The notes beneath the pieces were generated by a model. That model did no database searches. It was not told where the DNA came from and worked only from the letters and a program-made list of their open reading frames with translations. The position numbers were made by a program, and so were the translations under genes. From VXNE01 sp963668365 (GTDB lineage: Bacteria > Pseudomonadota > Gammaproteobacteria > Pseudomonadales > Azotimanducaceae), in the NCBI GenBank assembly GCA_963668365.1, contig OY764266.1, positions 1,488,001 to 1,552,000 on the forward strand: a stretch of 64,000 nt of DNA, read 5' to 3'. Below, piece by piece: positions 42,269-52,070 of this stretch. The stretch's first letter is position 1. Every line of letters begins with the position of its first letter.

Positions 42269-44587
42269 CTAGAGATCGGGAATGGCGACTTCGATCACGT
42301 CTTCCAGGCGATCGACCAGGGTGATCTCCATGTCCTCGCGAACCAGCTCCGGCAGTCTGGAAAGTTCGGGTTCATTCTCGCGGGGCAGGATGACGTGCCG
42401 GATACCGGTGCGGTGCGCCGCCAGGATCTTTTCGCGCACGCCCCCGACCGGCAGCACCAGGCCGGAAAGCGTGAGTTCGCCGGTCATGGCGATGTCGTCC
42501 CGGACGTGCTTGTCGCTGTAGGCGGACGCCAGCGCCGTCGCCATCGTGATGCCGGCGGAGGGTCCGTCCTTCGGCACCGCGCCTGCCGGCACATGGACAT
42601 GCACGCCGCAATCCTCGATCCGCTTGCGATCGATGCGGAGCAGTTCCGCCGCGGACCAGATATAGGACCGCGCCGCCTTGATGGACTCCTGCATCACCTG
42701 GCCGAGATGGCCGGTGATCGTGACCTTTTCGTCCTTGTGGGTGAGGGCCGCCTCCACGTAGAGCACGTCGCCGCCGGACTCGGTCCAGGCAAGCCCGGGA
42801 GCAACGCCTGCGGACAGATTCTCCCGTCCCTTCTCCGACTTGAACTTGGGGGGTCCGAGCAAGTCGTTCAACTGGTCCTGGTCCACGCGCGCGCGCGCGT
42901 CCTCCTGCACGACTTCCCTCGCCTTCTTGCGGGCGATCCGCCCGACGGTGCGCTCCAGTTCCCGCACACCGGCTTCGCGGGTATACCGGCGAATGATCGC
43001 CTGCAGCGCTTCCTCGTCGAAAACGAAGTCCTCCTCCTTGAGGCCCGCGTTTTCCCGTTGGCGCGGAATCAGGTAGCGGTTTGCGATTTCCTTCTTTTCC
43101 TGCTCGCTGTAGCCCGTGAGTTCCAGCACTTCCATGCGATCGAGCAACGGGCGCGGAATGCCCTCCAGGGTGTTCCCCGTGGTGATGAAAAAAACCTTCG
43201 AGAGGTCGAACGCGAGATTCAGGTAGTTGTCCCGGAACTCCCTGTTCTGCGCCGGGTCGAGGATCTCCATCAGCGCCGCCGCCGGGTCGCCGCGGAAATC
43301 GCGCCCGAGCTTGTCGATTTCATCCAGCATGAGGACCGGGTTGCGCACGCCCGCCCGCCGCACGGACTGCAGGATCCGCCCGGGCATCGCGCCGATGTAC
43401 GTGCGCCGGTGGCCGCGAAGTTCCGCCTCGTCGTGCAGGCCCCCCAAGCTCATGCGCTCGAACTTCCGGCCCATCGCCCGGGCGATGGATTGACCCAGCG
43501 ACGTCTTGCCTACGCCGGGCGGGCCGACGAAACAGAGGATCGAGGCCTTGGCGTCCGGGTTGAGCTGCAGCACGGCGAGCGATTCCAGGATGCGTTCCTT
43601 GACGTCCTCGAGCCCGTAGTGGTCCTCGTCCAGGACCTTTTGCGCATGGTTCAGGTCGAGGGTGTCCTCGGTGATGACGTTCCAGGGCAGTTCGGCGACA
43701 AGTTCGAGGTAGCTGCGCGCCACCTGGTAGTCCGCTGCGTTCGGCGACATCCGGGAGAGGCGCTTGAGTTCGCGATCCACCTCCTTCTGCGCCGCCTCGG
43801 GCAGGTTGGACTGGCTCAGTTGTTCCTTGATTTCCGCGATGTCGTCGTCGCCCTCGCTCTCTCCGAGCGCCTGCTCGATGGCCCGCTTCTGTTGTCGCAA
43901 CAGTTGTTCGCGCTGCTGCTTGTCGAGGTCCTCGCGCGTCTGGCTGGCGATTTCCTGGCGCAGTTCCATCACGGAAGCCTGGTGGGTCAGCTTGGCGAGC
44001 ATGAGTTCCAGCAGTTCCATGGTGGTCTGCGTCTCGAGGATCTTCTGCTGATCCGGCAACTCGATGCTCTGCTGCGCGAAGCTCGCGATACGGTATAGCT
44101 GCGTGATCGGATTGTCGTTGCCGCCCATGAATTGGGCGAACACCTGGTCGCCGTTCTGCGAGTCCAGCAGGTTGGCGATGCGTCGCGCCGCGTCGAACGT
44201 TTCCGACAGCAGCGCATCCACGCGGGCGTCGCTGCCGCTACCCGAGGCCGAAAGCGCCGGAAGTTCCTCGTATCCCAGCTCGAGATAGTCCGTTCCCGGC
44301 CCCTGCTCCCCGAGGCGCACCCGGACCAGCCCCCGCACCACGACCACCGCGCCGCCGTCGCCCTGCTCGACGCGGGTGATCTTGCAGATCGTTCCGACCT
44401 CGTGCAGATCGTCGATGGTCGGTTCGTTGGTGTCCGGCTCGCGCTGCAGCACCGTGATCAGCCGGTGATCGCCGTCGAGCGCCGCTTTCAGAGCGCTCAG
44501 GGATTGCGCCCTCCCCACCTTGATCGAAACAAACAGTTCCGGAAAGACGAGGGTGTCGCGCAACGGCAGCAGGGGTAGCAGTTTCAC
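42269..44587 (-). CDS. lon: ATP-dependent protease Lon
   Basis: A 772-residue Lon (endopeptidase La). The N-terminal substrate-binding domain starts MKLLPLLPLRDTLVFPEL, the AAA+ module has Walker A GPPGVGKTSLG and Walker B LMLDEIDK, and the C-terminal protease has the catalytic Ser in PKDGPSAGITMATAL with the partner Lys about 43 residues later in the GVREKILAA region. It is full length for the bacterial LonA family. It degrades misfolded and short-lived regulatory proteins, including antitoxins, which matters given the several toxin-antitoxin modules here. No heat-shock promoter could be assigned by eye. Confidence 0.96.
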   Translation of the reverse strand: MKLLPLLPLRDTLVFPELFVSIKVGRAQSLSALKAALDGDHRLITVLQREPDTNEPTIDDLHEVGTICKITRVEQGDGGAVVVVRGLVRVRLGEQGPGTDYLELGYEELPALSASGSGSDARVDALLSETFDAARRIANLLDSQNGDQVFAQFMGGNDNPITQLYRIASFAQQSIELPDQQKILETQTTMELLELMLAKLTHQASVMELRQEIASQTREDLDKQQREQLLRQQKRAIEQALGESEGDDDIAEIKEQLSQSNLPEAAQKEVDRELKRLSRMSPNAADYQVARSYLELVAELPWNVITEDTLDLNHAQKVLDEDHYGLEDVKERILESLAVLQLNPDAKASILCFVGPPGVGKTSLGQSIARAMGRKFERMSLGGLHDEAELRGHRRTYIGAMPGRILQSVRRAGVRNPVLMLDEIDKLGRDFRGDPAAALMEILDPAQNREFRDNYLNLAFDLSKVFFITTGNTLEGIPRPLLDRMEVLELTGYSEQEKKEIANRYLIPRQRENAGLKEEDFVFDEEALQAIIRRYTREAGVRELERTVGRIARKKAREVVQEDARARVDQDQLNDLLGPPKFKSEKGRENLSAGVAPGLAWTESGGDVLYVEAALTHKDEKVTITGHLGQVMQESIKAARSYIWSAAELLRIDRKRIEDCGVHVHVPAGAVPKDGPSAGITMATALASAYSDKHVRDDIAMTGELTLSGLVLPVGGVREKILAAHRTGIRHVILPRENEPELSRLPELVREDMEITLVDRLEDVIEVAIPDL

Positions 44588-46070
44588 GGCAAGACTCTAT
44601 CGCATTCCATCGGTCTTAATGTGGGCGCATAGGGACTGTATTTCAACTTTGGCCCCTGGAACAACGTCTTTGTTTGCCGGCGTGCTGTCCGGCCGAAGTG
44701 TAATGCAATACGAATTCCGCATGGACGCGGCCCCTTGATCCCCTGATAAGAATCTGGTTGAGAGAGAGAAAGTTGTTCTGCGCCATTGTGTGCTGCCGTG
44801 GAGGCGACCGGCTCCATTTTGTGACGGATTCTCCTGCCGAACGTCAGCCAATCTCTTCCGCGGGCCGATCAAGACTCCCGATGTCTCGCCGCCCGGCCGT
44901 GGTTGGTCGGGCGCCGCCCTTCGAGTCGCGCCCTCGTCGCGACGACCCTCTTCGCGCTGGGGACGCTGTCGGCACCGGCCTGCGCGGAGACGCTGGTGAG
45001 CAACCTCCATCTGGTCGACGGCGCCGACCTTTCGCTGTCGGGCGCGGTGCGGATGCAGGAGTTCACGACCGGGAAGGAGGGCGCGACCCTGGGCGGGATC
45101 GAGATCAGGTTCTCGAGCGCGAGCGGCGGGCTGGACGCGCCGAAAGCGACCCTGCGCCGCCGGGAAGGATCGGGCCATGTTCTCGTGGCCGAGCTGGCCG
45201 GTCCCGGCAAGCTGGCGACCGGCGACAACGAATTCCTCGCGCCGGCAAGCACGGTTCTCGAAGCCGACACCGCATACGCCGTGCGCGTGCAGGGCGGGGG
45301 TTCCGGCATCGCCGTCAGGGGCACGGCGGACGACGGCGAGACCGGGGAGGACGGATGGAGCATCGGCGACGACAGCCTGCGCGGGGCGGTCGGCGCGTCG
45401 AGCCACCGGACCGTTTCCGCCGCCCTGATGATCCGCGTGAGCGAGGCCCGGGCGGGCCGAAGGTCCGACCCGTTTCAGCCGCCGCTGCCGCCGAATCTCA
45501 CCCTGAGCGAGACGAGGAGCGACGACGGCGACTGGACCGTGGGCTGGAGCGGAGCGGAGGTGGGCGACTTCTACAGCCACGTCGAACTGCGGGAGACTTC
45601 GCCGGGCGGCGCCGTCTCTACGACGACATATTACGCGGCGCCGGGCAGCGCGGCCATTTCGGGCAAGACGGCGCCGGGCGCCTACAGCTACCGCGCCCGG
45701 GGATGCCGAAATATTTGCAGCGGGTGGTCCGGCAGCCTGACGGTGACCTACGCGCCGAACAGCCGACCGGCGGTGGGCGCGATCTCCGACCTGACGGTGG
45801 CGCGCGGCTCGACGGCGACCCGGACGACGCCTCCGTGGCGACGGTCTCCGTGTCCGGCAAGAAGCTGGCGGTGCGCGGGGTTGCCAGGGGCACGGCGACC
45901 ATCGAGGTGACGGCGACGGACGACAGCGGCGCTTCGAACGCGACGTCGGCGCCGGTCGAATTCGACGCGACGGTTCCGAACAGCCGACCGGCGGTGGGCG
46001 CGATCTCCGACCTGACGGTGGCGCGCGGATCGACGGCGACCCGGACGGCGACTCCGGCGACGCGCACAAG

Positions 46071-49000
46071 GTGTCGGCGACTTCGGACGACGCCTCCGTG
46101 GCGACGGTCTCCGTGTCCGGCAAGAAGCTGGCGGTGCGCGGGGTTGCCAGGGGCACGGCGACCATCGAGGTGACGGCGACGGACGACAGCGGGGCGTCGA
46201 ACGCGACGTCGGCCGCGGTGGAGTTCGAGGTGACGGTGCCGAACAGCCGGCCGGCGGTGGGGTCGATCTCCGACCTGACGGTCTCCCTGGGGTCGACGGC
46301 GACCCGGACGGCGGCGGTGACGGACGGGGACGGCGGCGACGCGCACACGGTGTCGGCCAGTTCGAGCGACACGGGGGTGGCGAAGGTGTCGGTGTCGGGG
46401 AAAACCCTGACGCTCTCCGGCGCCGGGGCGGGAAGCGCGAGGATCGCGGTGACGGCGACAGACGACAGCGGGGCGTCGAACGCCACGTCGTCGCCGGCGA
46501 CGTTCTCCGTGACGGTGGCGCCGCCGGCACCGTCGAACAACCAGCCGGCGGTGTCGCCCATCGCGGACCAGAAAGTCATGGTCGGCGCGGATCACGCGGT
46601 GGACGTCGCAGTGACGGTGACGGACGCGGACGCCAACGACGCGCACACGGTGTCGGCCAGTTCGAACGACACGGAGGTGGCGACGGTATCGGTGTCGGGC
46701 AAGACCCTGACGGTCGCGGGCGTGTCGGCGGGGGGCGCGACGATCACGGTGACAGCGACGGACGATAGCGAGGCATCGAACGCGACCTCGGAGGCGGTGA
46801 CGTTCATGGCGTCGGTGCGCCAGTACACCGGCCAACTGCGCGCGAGTCCGAACCCGTCCGCCGACGGCTCCTACGCGCTGTCGTGGGACGCCCGCGACGG
46901 CTACCCCTTCCACATCCTTCTGGAGGGGGCTGCGGACGCGACTTCAAAGAAGGTGGCATACGCCGGCGAGAGTCGGGGGCTTCTCGTCGTCGGCAAGGCG
47001 GCCGGCAAGCACCGCTACGAGCTTCACCACTGCAAGGTCACGATGGTCTCGATGCCGTTCCCTCTGACGCTGACGTCGTGCGCCGGGACGGACATACCGG
47101 ATGTCACGGTGACGGTGAACGCGCCGGTCGGGGCTTCGAATATTGTCGCGAGGACCGAGGCCGGCGCGACGCCGTACCGGACGGGGGTGACGCAGGGCGG
47201 CGACGCGTGGGTCAACATCCCGATAGAGCCGGCGCCCGGGGTGAACGGCCTGGTCCCGATGGTGTCGATCGACTACAGCGGCGGACGCGACGGGGAACTG
47301 GCGGAACAGTCGCAGCCTTGGGACACGCTGGGCTACGGCTGGCACTTGAGCGGCTTCTCCACCGTCCGCCGCTGCTTCGTGAACCAGTCGGGGTCCGCGG
47401 CCGACCTGCTCGCCACGGATAACCTGTGCCTGGACGGCGAGCCGCTGGTGCTGACCAGCGGGTCGGCGCTGCGGCCGGACGCCGAGTACCGGCTGCTGCG
47501 GGAACGGTTCGTCAAGGTGACGGTGAAGGGGTCGGCACCGCGCATCTGGTTCGAGGCGAAGGGTCCGGACGGCTCGGTCTCGGAGTACGGCAGGACGGAG
47601 GACAGCGAGCTGCACTACACCACCGCGTACTCCAACGGAACGGCGATGATGTCGAAGGCGTTCCAGTGGTCGATCAACAAGCGGACCGACGCGTTCGGCA
47701 ACAGCATGTCGTACGCATACCACGAGGACGAGTCCGCGGGGGTGCGGCATCCGCTGCGGGTGGAGTACGGCAACGGGGGCGACGCCGCGATCGAGTTCGG
47801 GCATGTGCACCGCAGCGACCTGTCCCCGGTGATGCTCGGCTCGAGTTCCACGCGCGCGCAGGCTCAGAACCTGCTGCTGCGGGAGGTGCGCGTGCTGCGC
47901 GACGCGAGCGTCGGCACGAACGGTGCCTTGAGCGGCACCCTGGTGAGGGCGTATCGGCTGCAGACCGAGACCGACGGCACCAGGCGTCGGCTGGACCGGG
48001 CGCAGTTGTGCGGCTACGACGAGAAGGGGGCCGGGGAGGAGTGCCTGGCGCCGATCGACATCGACTGGACGGCGCCGGACGACGACCTGTCGGCGGTCGT
48101 GAATCGGCTCACCGACTCTCTCGGACGGAAGACGGAGTTCGAGTACGGCGTCCTCGAGGAGGCGGGGCGCCACGCGTTCCTGTTCGCCGAGCGGCCGTTC
48201 GGCAACGCGCCCGCGAGCGTCGCGGGCGCGACGGGACTCGACGCCGACGAGGTGCTGAAGGCGGTCGTGACGAAGATGAAGCGGGCCAACGGCCTTGTGG
48301 ACGCCGAAACGACGACATCCGGCTGGCACGAGACGAGCTACGCGTACCAGGGCAGGGGCCGCAAGAGCGACAAACACTGGGGATTCCTGGGCTTCGACGC
48401 GACGCGATCGACGGACGAGGCGTCCGGGGCGGTGACGTACCGGCGCTACCGGATGGACTTCCCGCACTACGGCGAGGTCGGCGCGGCGTACGAGTACGAC
48501 GGCGTGTACAGCTCCTCGGCCGAGGCCATGTACCAGCGGGTGACGACGCGCACCGTCGAGAACATCGGCCACGGCGGCGCGCTCGCGGCGCAGACGAAGC
48601 TGGCGCGGGTGGACGACGTGTACGAGTTCCGCTACGAGGGCGGCGCCCGGATCGGGGCGACGAAGACGGATCACGCGCTGAAGCTCACATCGGGGCTTCC
48701 GGCAAGCGCCGGCAGCACCGTCACGGTGTACCATTCGCTGGCGCCGCCGGCCGGCGGCTCGTCCGCCACGTGGGGCGCGGCGCCGAGCGGGACCGGGAGT
48801 TCTCCGCAGCGCAAGACGGCGGCGGCGACGACGTTCGAGAACCGCACAACCGGCGGGAAGTGGGTGATCGGGTTCGCGAGCCGGATCGAGGAGAAGCACC
48901 ACCGCGGCGGAGTTTCGGCGGCCGACGTGACCGCGGTCACGACCTTCGGGCGGTCCGGCAACGCCGCGAACACCCTTCTGCCGAGCTGGATGGTGCGCTA

Positions 49001-52000
49001 TCGGGGCGACAGCGAGCACGAGTTGAGGACGGCCTACTCCTACGACGCGGACGGCAACGTGGCCGGCGTCACGCAGGGCGCGGGCGCGTCCGCGCGCGCC
49101 GAGACGGCGTCGAAGTTCATCGACGGGCGCTATCCGGGGACGCTGACCAACGCGGCGGGCCATGCGGAGACACTGACCTACGACGCCCGCTTCGGCCTGG
49201 TCAAGACGCTGACCGACGCCAACGGCCGGACCACCACGCTGAAGTACGACGCGTTCGGTCGGGAGAAGCGGCGCGAGACGCCGGACGGGGTCGTGATCGA
49301 GACGTTCCGCGAGAGGTGCTCCTCGATGACGTGCGCGGTCGTGTCGGCGGGCACGGCATCGGTGCGGCCGGTGATGCGGATCCGGCGGACGTCGACCGCG
49401 GGGCCGACGACGTGGCGGTACCTGGACAAGCTCGGGCGGACGATCCGGACCGAGACGGAGGGATTCGCGGAGAACTCGCGGATCCGCCGGGACACGCGGT
49501 ACGACGCTCGCGGCCGCGTCCGGCTGTCGAGCCAGCCGTACTACAAGACGGGAGGCACGGCCTATTATCACAAGTACGCCTACGACGCCCGCGGCCGGGT
49601 GACGCGGGAGGACCTCCCCGACGGCGGCTTCACGGTGATGGCCTACGCGGTGGACGACATGAACCGCAACCGGATCAGGGCGACGGCGACGGAGACGGTG
49701 CGCGGGCCGGACGGCATGGTCGCGGCGACGCGCAAGACGGTCGGCCTGTACAACGCGATGGGGGAACTGGTGGAGCGCGTCGAGGGCGCGAACGCGACCG
49801 CCGCGACGGACAAGGCGACGGTGACGATCGCCTACAACGGCGCGGGCCAGCCGACGACCCACGCCGCGGCGGGGTCGGCCACGACGTTCCGCCACGACTC
49901 TGCGGGGTTCCGCGACCGCGTGTCGAGCCCGAACCTCGGCGCTGTGACTTTCGAGTACACGGAGTTCGGGGAGCTGGCGAGCCGCGAGGACGGCAAGGGG
50001 ACGACGACCTGGACCTACGACGCCCTGGGCCGGGCGACGAAGCGCATCGACCCCGGCGGGGTGGCCGAGTGGACCCACGATCCGGCGAACGGGCGCGGGT
50101 CGCTCGGCTCTCGCTGCCACACCGCGCACCGGGCCGCGGCGGTCTCGTCGTGCCGGACGTCGGCGGCGCCGGACTTCAAGGAGACGCTGGCGTACAACGG
50201 CGACGCGCGCGTGAGCAAGGCGACGACCGTGATCGGGACGCCCGCCGGGCCCCGGACCTACGAGCGCGCGTACGCGTACCACTCCGACGGCCGGCTGAAG
50301 ACGGTCGCCCACCCCTCCGGGCTGACGGCGCTTTACGGCTACAACGCCCGCGGCTACCGGACGACGGTGTGGGACGCTTCGACCGGCACCGCGCTGGAGA
50401 CGCGCGCGGCGATGGACGCCCGCGGCAACGTGACCGGGGTGACCTACGGCAACGGCGTGAAGACGACGCGCGTCTTCGACCCGAAGACGGGGCGGGCGAA
50501 GGACATCGACACGGTCTCGGGCGGCGGGGCGAAGATCCAGGACAACGCCCACGCCTGGCGCAGCGACGGCCTGCTGGAGAGCCGCGCGAGCCACGTCGGC
50601 GGGAACAACGCCAGGCTCGAGGAGTTCGCCCGCGACCCGCTGGGCCGCCTGACCAAGGCGACGACGAAGCTCGGCGGCGTCGCGAAGCGCACCCTCGCCT
50701 ACGCGTACGACGCGACGGGCAATCTGACGAAGAAGACCAGCTCGGTGGGCGCGGACATCGGCGTGTCGGCGTACGGCTACGACGCGTCGAAGCCGCACCG
50801 GCTGGCGAGCGCGACAATCGGCGGCGAGTCCCACAAGTTCGTCCACGACGCGAACGGCAACATCGAGAAGTACGACTGCGTTCCGGCGACGTGCGACGAC
50901 AGGTTCGTCGAGTGGAACGGCCGCAACCTGCCGAGGCGGATCACGGTGGGCGGGAGCAAGGCGGACGCCACGCCGACGGCGCGGGACGAGTTCGCGTACG
51001 GCCCGGACGGGGCCCGGTACCACCGGAAGTCGACGCATACGGACGCCGACGATGCGGTTCGGACCGAGCATGCCTATTACGTCGGCGCCTTCGAGGAGCT
51101 GCTGCCGCCCTCGGGGGCGGCGCACGCGTCGATCCGGCGGACGCGGGTGACGGACGCGGTGCGGCACGTGAAGACGACGACCGCGGGGAAGGACGACGAC
51201 GGCAAGGAGAAGACCACCACGGCGAAGTACGTGGACTACATCCACAAGGACCATCTGGGCTCGGTGGAGGCCGTGACGGGCGCGGCCGGCGCGCGCACGC
51301 GCACTCTCGCGTACGACCCGTTCGGCGGCCGGCGCAAGGCGGACTGGACGGCGGCGCTGACGCCGGCGGAAATCTCCGCATTGGCGGGGTCGCCGGGCCC
51401 GCGCGAGCGCGGCCACACGGGCCACGAGCACCTGGACCGGACGGGGCTGATCCATCGCGGAGGTCGCGTGTACGACCCGGCGCTGGGCCGGTTCCTGAGC
51501 CCGGACCCGCTGGTCGGGAACCGGGGCTCGGCGCAGTCGTGGAACGCCTACAGCTACGTGTCGAACAGCCCGATGAGCTTCGTCGACCCGAGCGGGCTGT
51601 CGCAGGCGCCCGCGCGGCAGGGCTGCGTCATGGTCGGCTTTTCATGCGGGCAGCAGGGCGGTGGCGCTGCCAGCGGCGGGTTCGGGGTGGAGAGCGTGGT
51701 GTCGACGTACCGCTACCGGTATGTGGACGTGTTCGTCTCCGCGCGGATCGTTTTCGGCGGGATCCGCGGCGGCGGCAACGGCCCGGGCGTTCTCGACGGC
51801 TGGTGGGACTTCATGGACCCGTTCGTGGAGTTGTACCGAACGTATGTCACCCGCGAGGGCATCGGAGAAGTGACGAGCCAGGTGGCGGCGGTCGGCACGC
51901 CCGACATCACGGGCAGGGACCTTGACCGTGGGACAGGGCGACTCAACCGCCGCCAGATCGAGCGCCGAGTTTCGTTCGAGACTGGGGTGGATGAAACGGG

Positions 52001-52070
52001 GGCGCATTGGTATATCGGGCGAGGACTCATTTGCCGGTCTTCAAGGGTGTACGTCTCGATTGTGAGATGA
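46071..52070 (+). CDS. Rhs/SpvB repeat protein, longest intact segment of the main rhs gene
   Basis: These 1999 codons stay open without interruption and carry the biochemical core. Ig/cadherin-like repeats occupy about 1-250, an SpvB/TcdB-type domain about 360-460, and multiple YD repeats (YDALGRATKRIDP, YDATGNLTKKTSS) span about 850-1780, ending in the Rhs-associated core. YD repeats build a cocoon that encapsulates a C-terminal toxin, which the core cleaves. The first codon is an internal GTG within a repeat and is not a likely true start. The last nine or so residues are encoded by the inserted element. Codon bias is so GC-extreme that long spurious frames open on both strands. Confidence 0.8.
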   Translation: MSATSDDASVATVSVSGKKLAVRGVARGTATIEVTATDDSGASNATSAAVEFEVTVPNSRPAVGSISDLTVSLGSTATRTAAVTDGDGGDAHTVSASSSDTGVAKVSVSGKTLTLSGAGAGSARIAVTATDDSGASNATSSPATFSVTVAPPAPSNNQPAVSPIADQKVMVGADHAVDVAVTVTDADANDAHTVSASSNDTEVATVSVSGKTLTVAGVSAGGATITVTATDDSEASNATSEAVTFMASVRQYTGQLRASPNPSADGSYALSWDARDGYPFHILLEGAADATSKKVAYAGESRGLLVVGKAAGKHRYELHHCKVTMVSMPFPLTLTSCAGTDIPDVTVTVNAPVGASNIVARTEAGATPYRTGVTQGGDAWVNIPIEPAPGVNGLVPMVSIDYSGGRDGELAEQSQPWDTLGYGWHLSGFSTVRRCFVNQSGSAADLLATDNLCLDGEPLVLTSGSALRPDAEYRLLRERFVKVTVKGSAPRIWFEAKGPDGSVSEYGRTEDSELHYTTAYSNGTAMMSKAFQWSINKRTDAFGNSMSYAYHEDESAGVRHPLRVEYGNGGDAAIEFGHVHRSDLSPVMLGSSSTRAQAQNLLLREVRVLRDASVGTNGALSGTLVRAYRLQTETDGTRRRLDRAQLCGYDEKGAGEECLAPIDIDWTAPDDDLSAVVNRLTDSLGRKTEFEYGVLEEAGRHAFLFAERPFGNAPASVAGATGLDADEVLKAVVTKMKRANGLVDAETTTSGWHETSYAYQGRGRKSDKHWGFLGFDATRSTDEASGAVTYRRYRMDFPHYGEVGAAYEYDGVYSSSAEAMYQRVTTRTVENIGHGGALAAQTKLARVDDVYEFRYEGGARIGATKTDHALKLTSGLPASAGSTVTVYHSLAPPAGGSSATWGAAPSGTGSSPQRKTAAATTFENRTTGGKWVIGFASRIEEKHHRGGVSAADVTAVTTFGRSGNAANTLLPSWMVRYRGDSEHELRTAYSYDADGNVAGVTQGAGASARAETASKFIDGRYPGTLTNAAGHAETLTYDARFGLVKTLTDANGRTTTLKYDAFGREKRRETPDGVVIETFRERCSSMTCAVVSAGTASVRPVMRIRRTSTAGPTTWRYLDKLGRTIRTETEGFAENSRIRRDTRYDARGRVRLSSQPYYKTGGTAYYHKYAYDARGRVTREDLPDGGFTVMAYAVDDMNRNRIRATATETVRGPDGMVAATRKTVGLYNAMGELVERVEGANATAATDKATVTIAYNGAGQPTTHAAAGSATTFRHDSAGFRDRVSSPNLGAVTFEYTEFGELASREDGKGTTTWTYDALGRATKRIDPGGVAEWTHDPANGRGSLGSRCHTAHRAAAVSSCRTSAAPDFKETLAYNGDARVSKATTVIGTPAGPRTYERAYAYHSDGRLKTVAHPSGLTALYGYNARGYRTTVWDASTGTALETRAAMDARGNVTGVTYGNGVKTTRVFDPKTGRAKDIDTVSGGGAKIQDNAHAWRSDGLLESRASHVGGNNARLEEFARDPLGRLTKATTKLGGVAKRTLAYAYDATGNLTKKTSSVGADIGVSAYGYDASKPHRLASATIGGESHKFVHDANGNIEKYDCVPATCDDRFVEWNGRNLPRRITVGGSKADATPTARDEFAYGPDGARYHRKSTHTDADDAVRTEHAYYVGAFEELLPPSGAAHASIRRTRVTDAVRHVKTTTAGKDDDGKEKTTTAKYVDYIHKDHLGSVEAVTGAAGARTRTLAYDPFGGRRKADWTAALTPAEISALAGSPGPRERGHTGHEHLDRTGLIHRGGRVYDPALGRFLSPDPLVGNRGSAQSWNAYSYVSNSPMSFVDPSGLSQAPARQGCVMVGFSCGQQGGGAASGGFGVESVVSTYRYRYVDVFVSARIVFGGIRGGGNGPGVLDGWWDFMDPFVELYRTYVTREGIGEVTSQVAAVGTPDITGRDLDRGTGRLNRRQIERRVSFETGVDETGAHWYIGRGLICRSSRVYVSIVR
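50676..51613 (+). repeat. 938-bp Rhs-core direct repeat, copy 1
   Basis: This copy is nearly identical to 56471-57408 (offset 5795 bp), starting at GGCGTCGCGAAGCGC and ending just after the sequence encoding SGLSQAPA. Differences are a handful of substitutions, for example around 51391. Homologous recombination between the copies would swap C-terminal toxin domains or delete everything between them, including the insertion sequence. Confidence 0.85.
52036..52044. repeat. Target-site duplication, left copy (GGTCTTCAA)
   Basis: The 9-bp sequence GGTCTTCAA directly precedes the left terminal repeat of the insertion sequence and recurs directly after its right end at 53913-53921. Joining the flanks through one copy restores an open rhs frame. 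Confidence 0.85.

Noticed and set aside
44597..46913. Minus-strand frames of 430-660 codons over the Rhs N-terminal repeats
   Set aside because: Their apparent repeats are the reverse reading of the Ig-like repeat DNA, without start signals or domains.
46944..51925. Very long open frames on both strands across the main rhs gene (about 1,500 codons each)
   Set aside because: They are Arg/Gly/Pro/Val-rich low-complexity translations caused by extreme third-position GC in the rhs frame. Only the rhs frame has recognisable domains.
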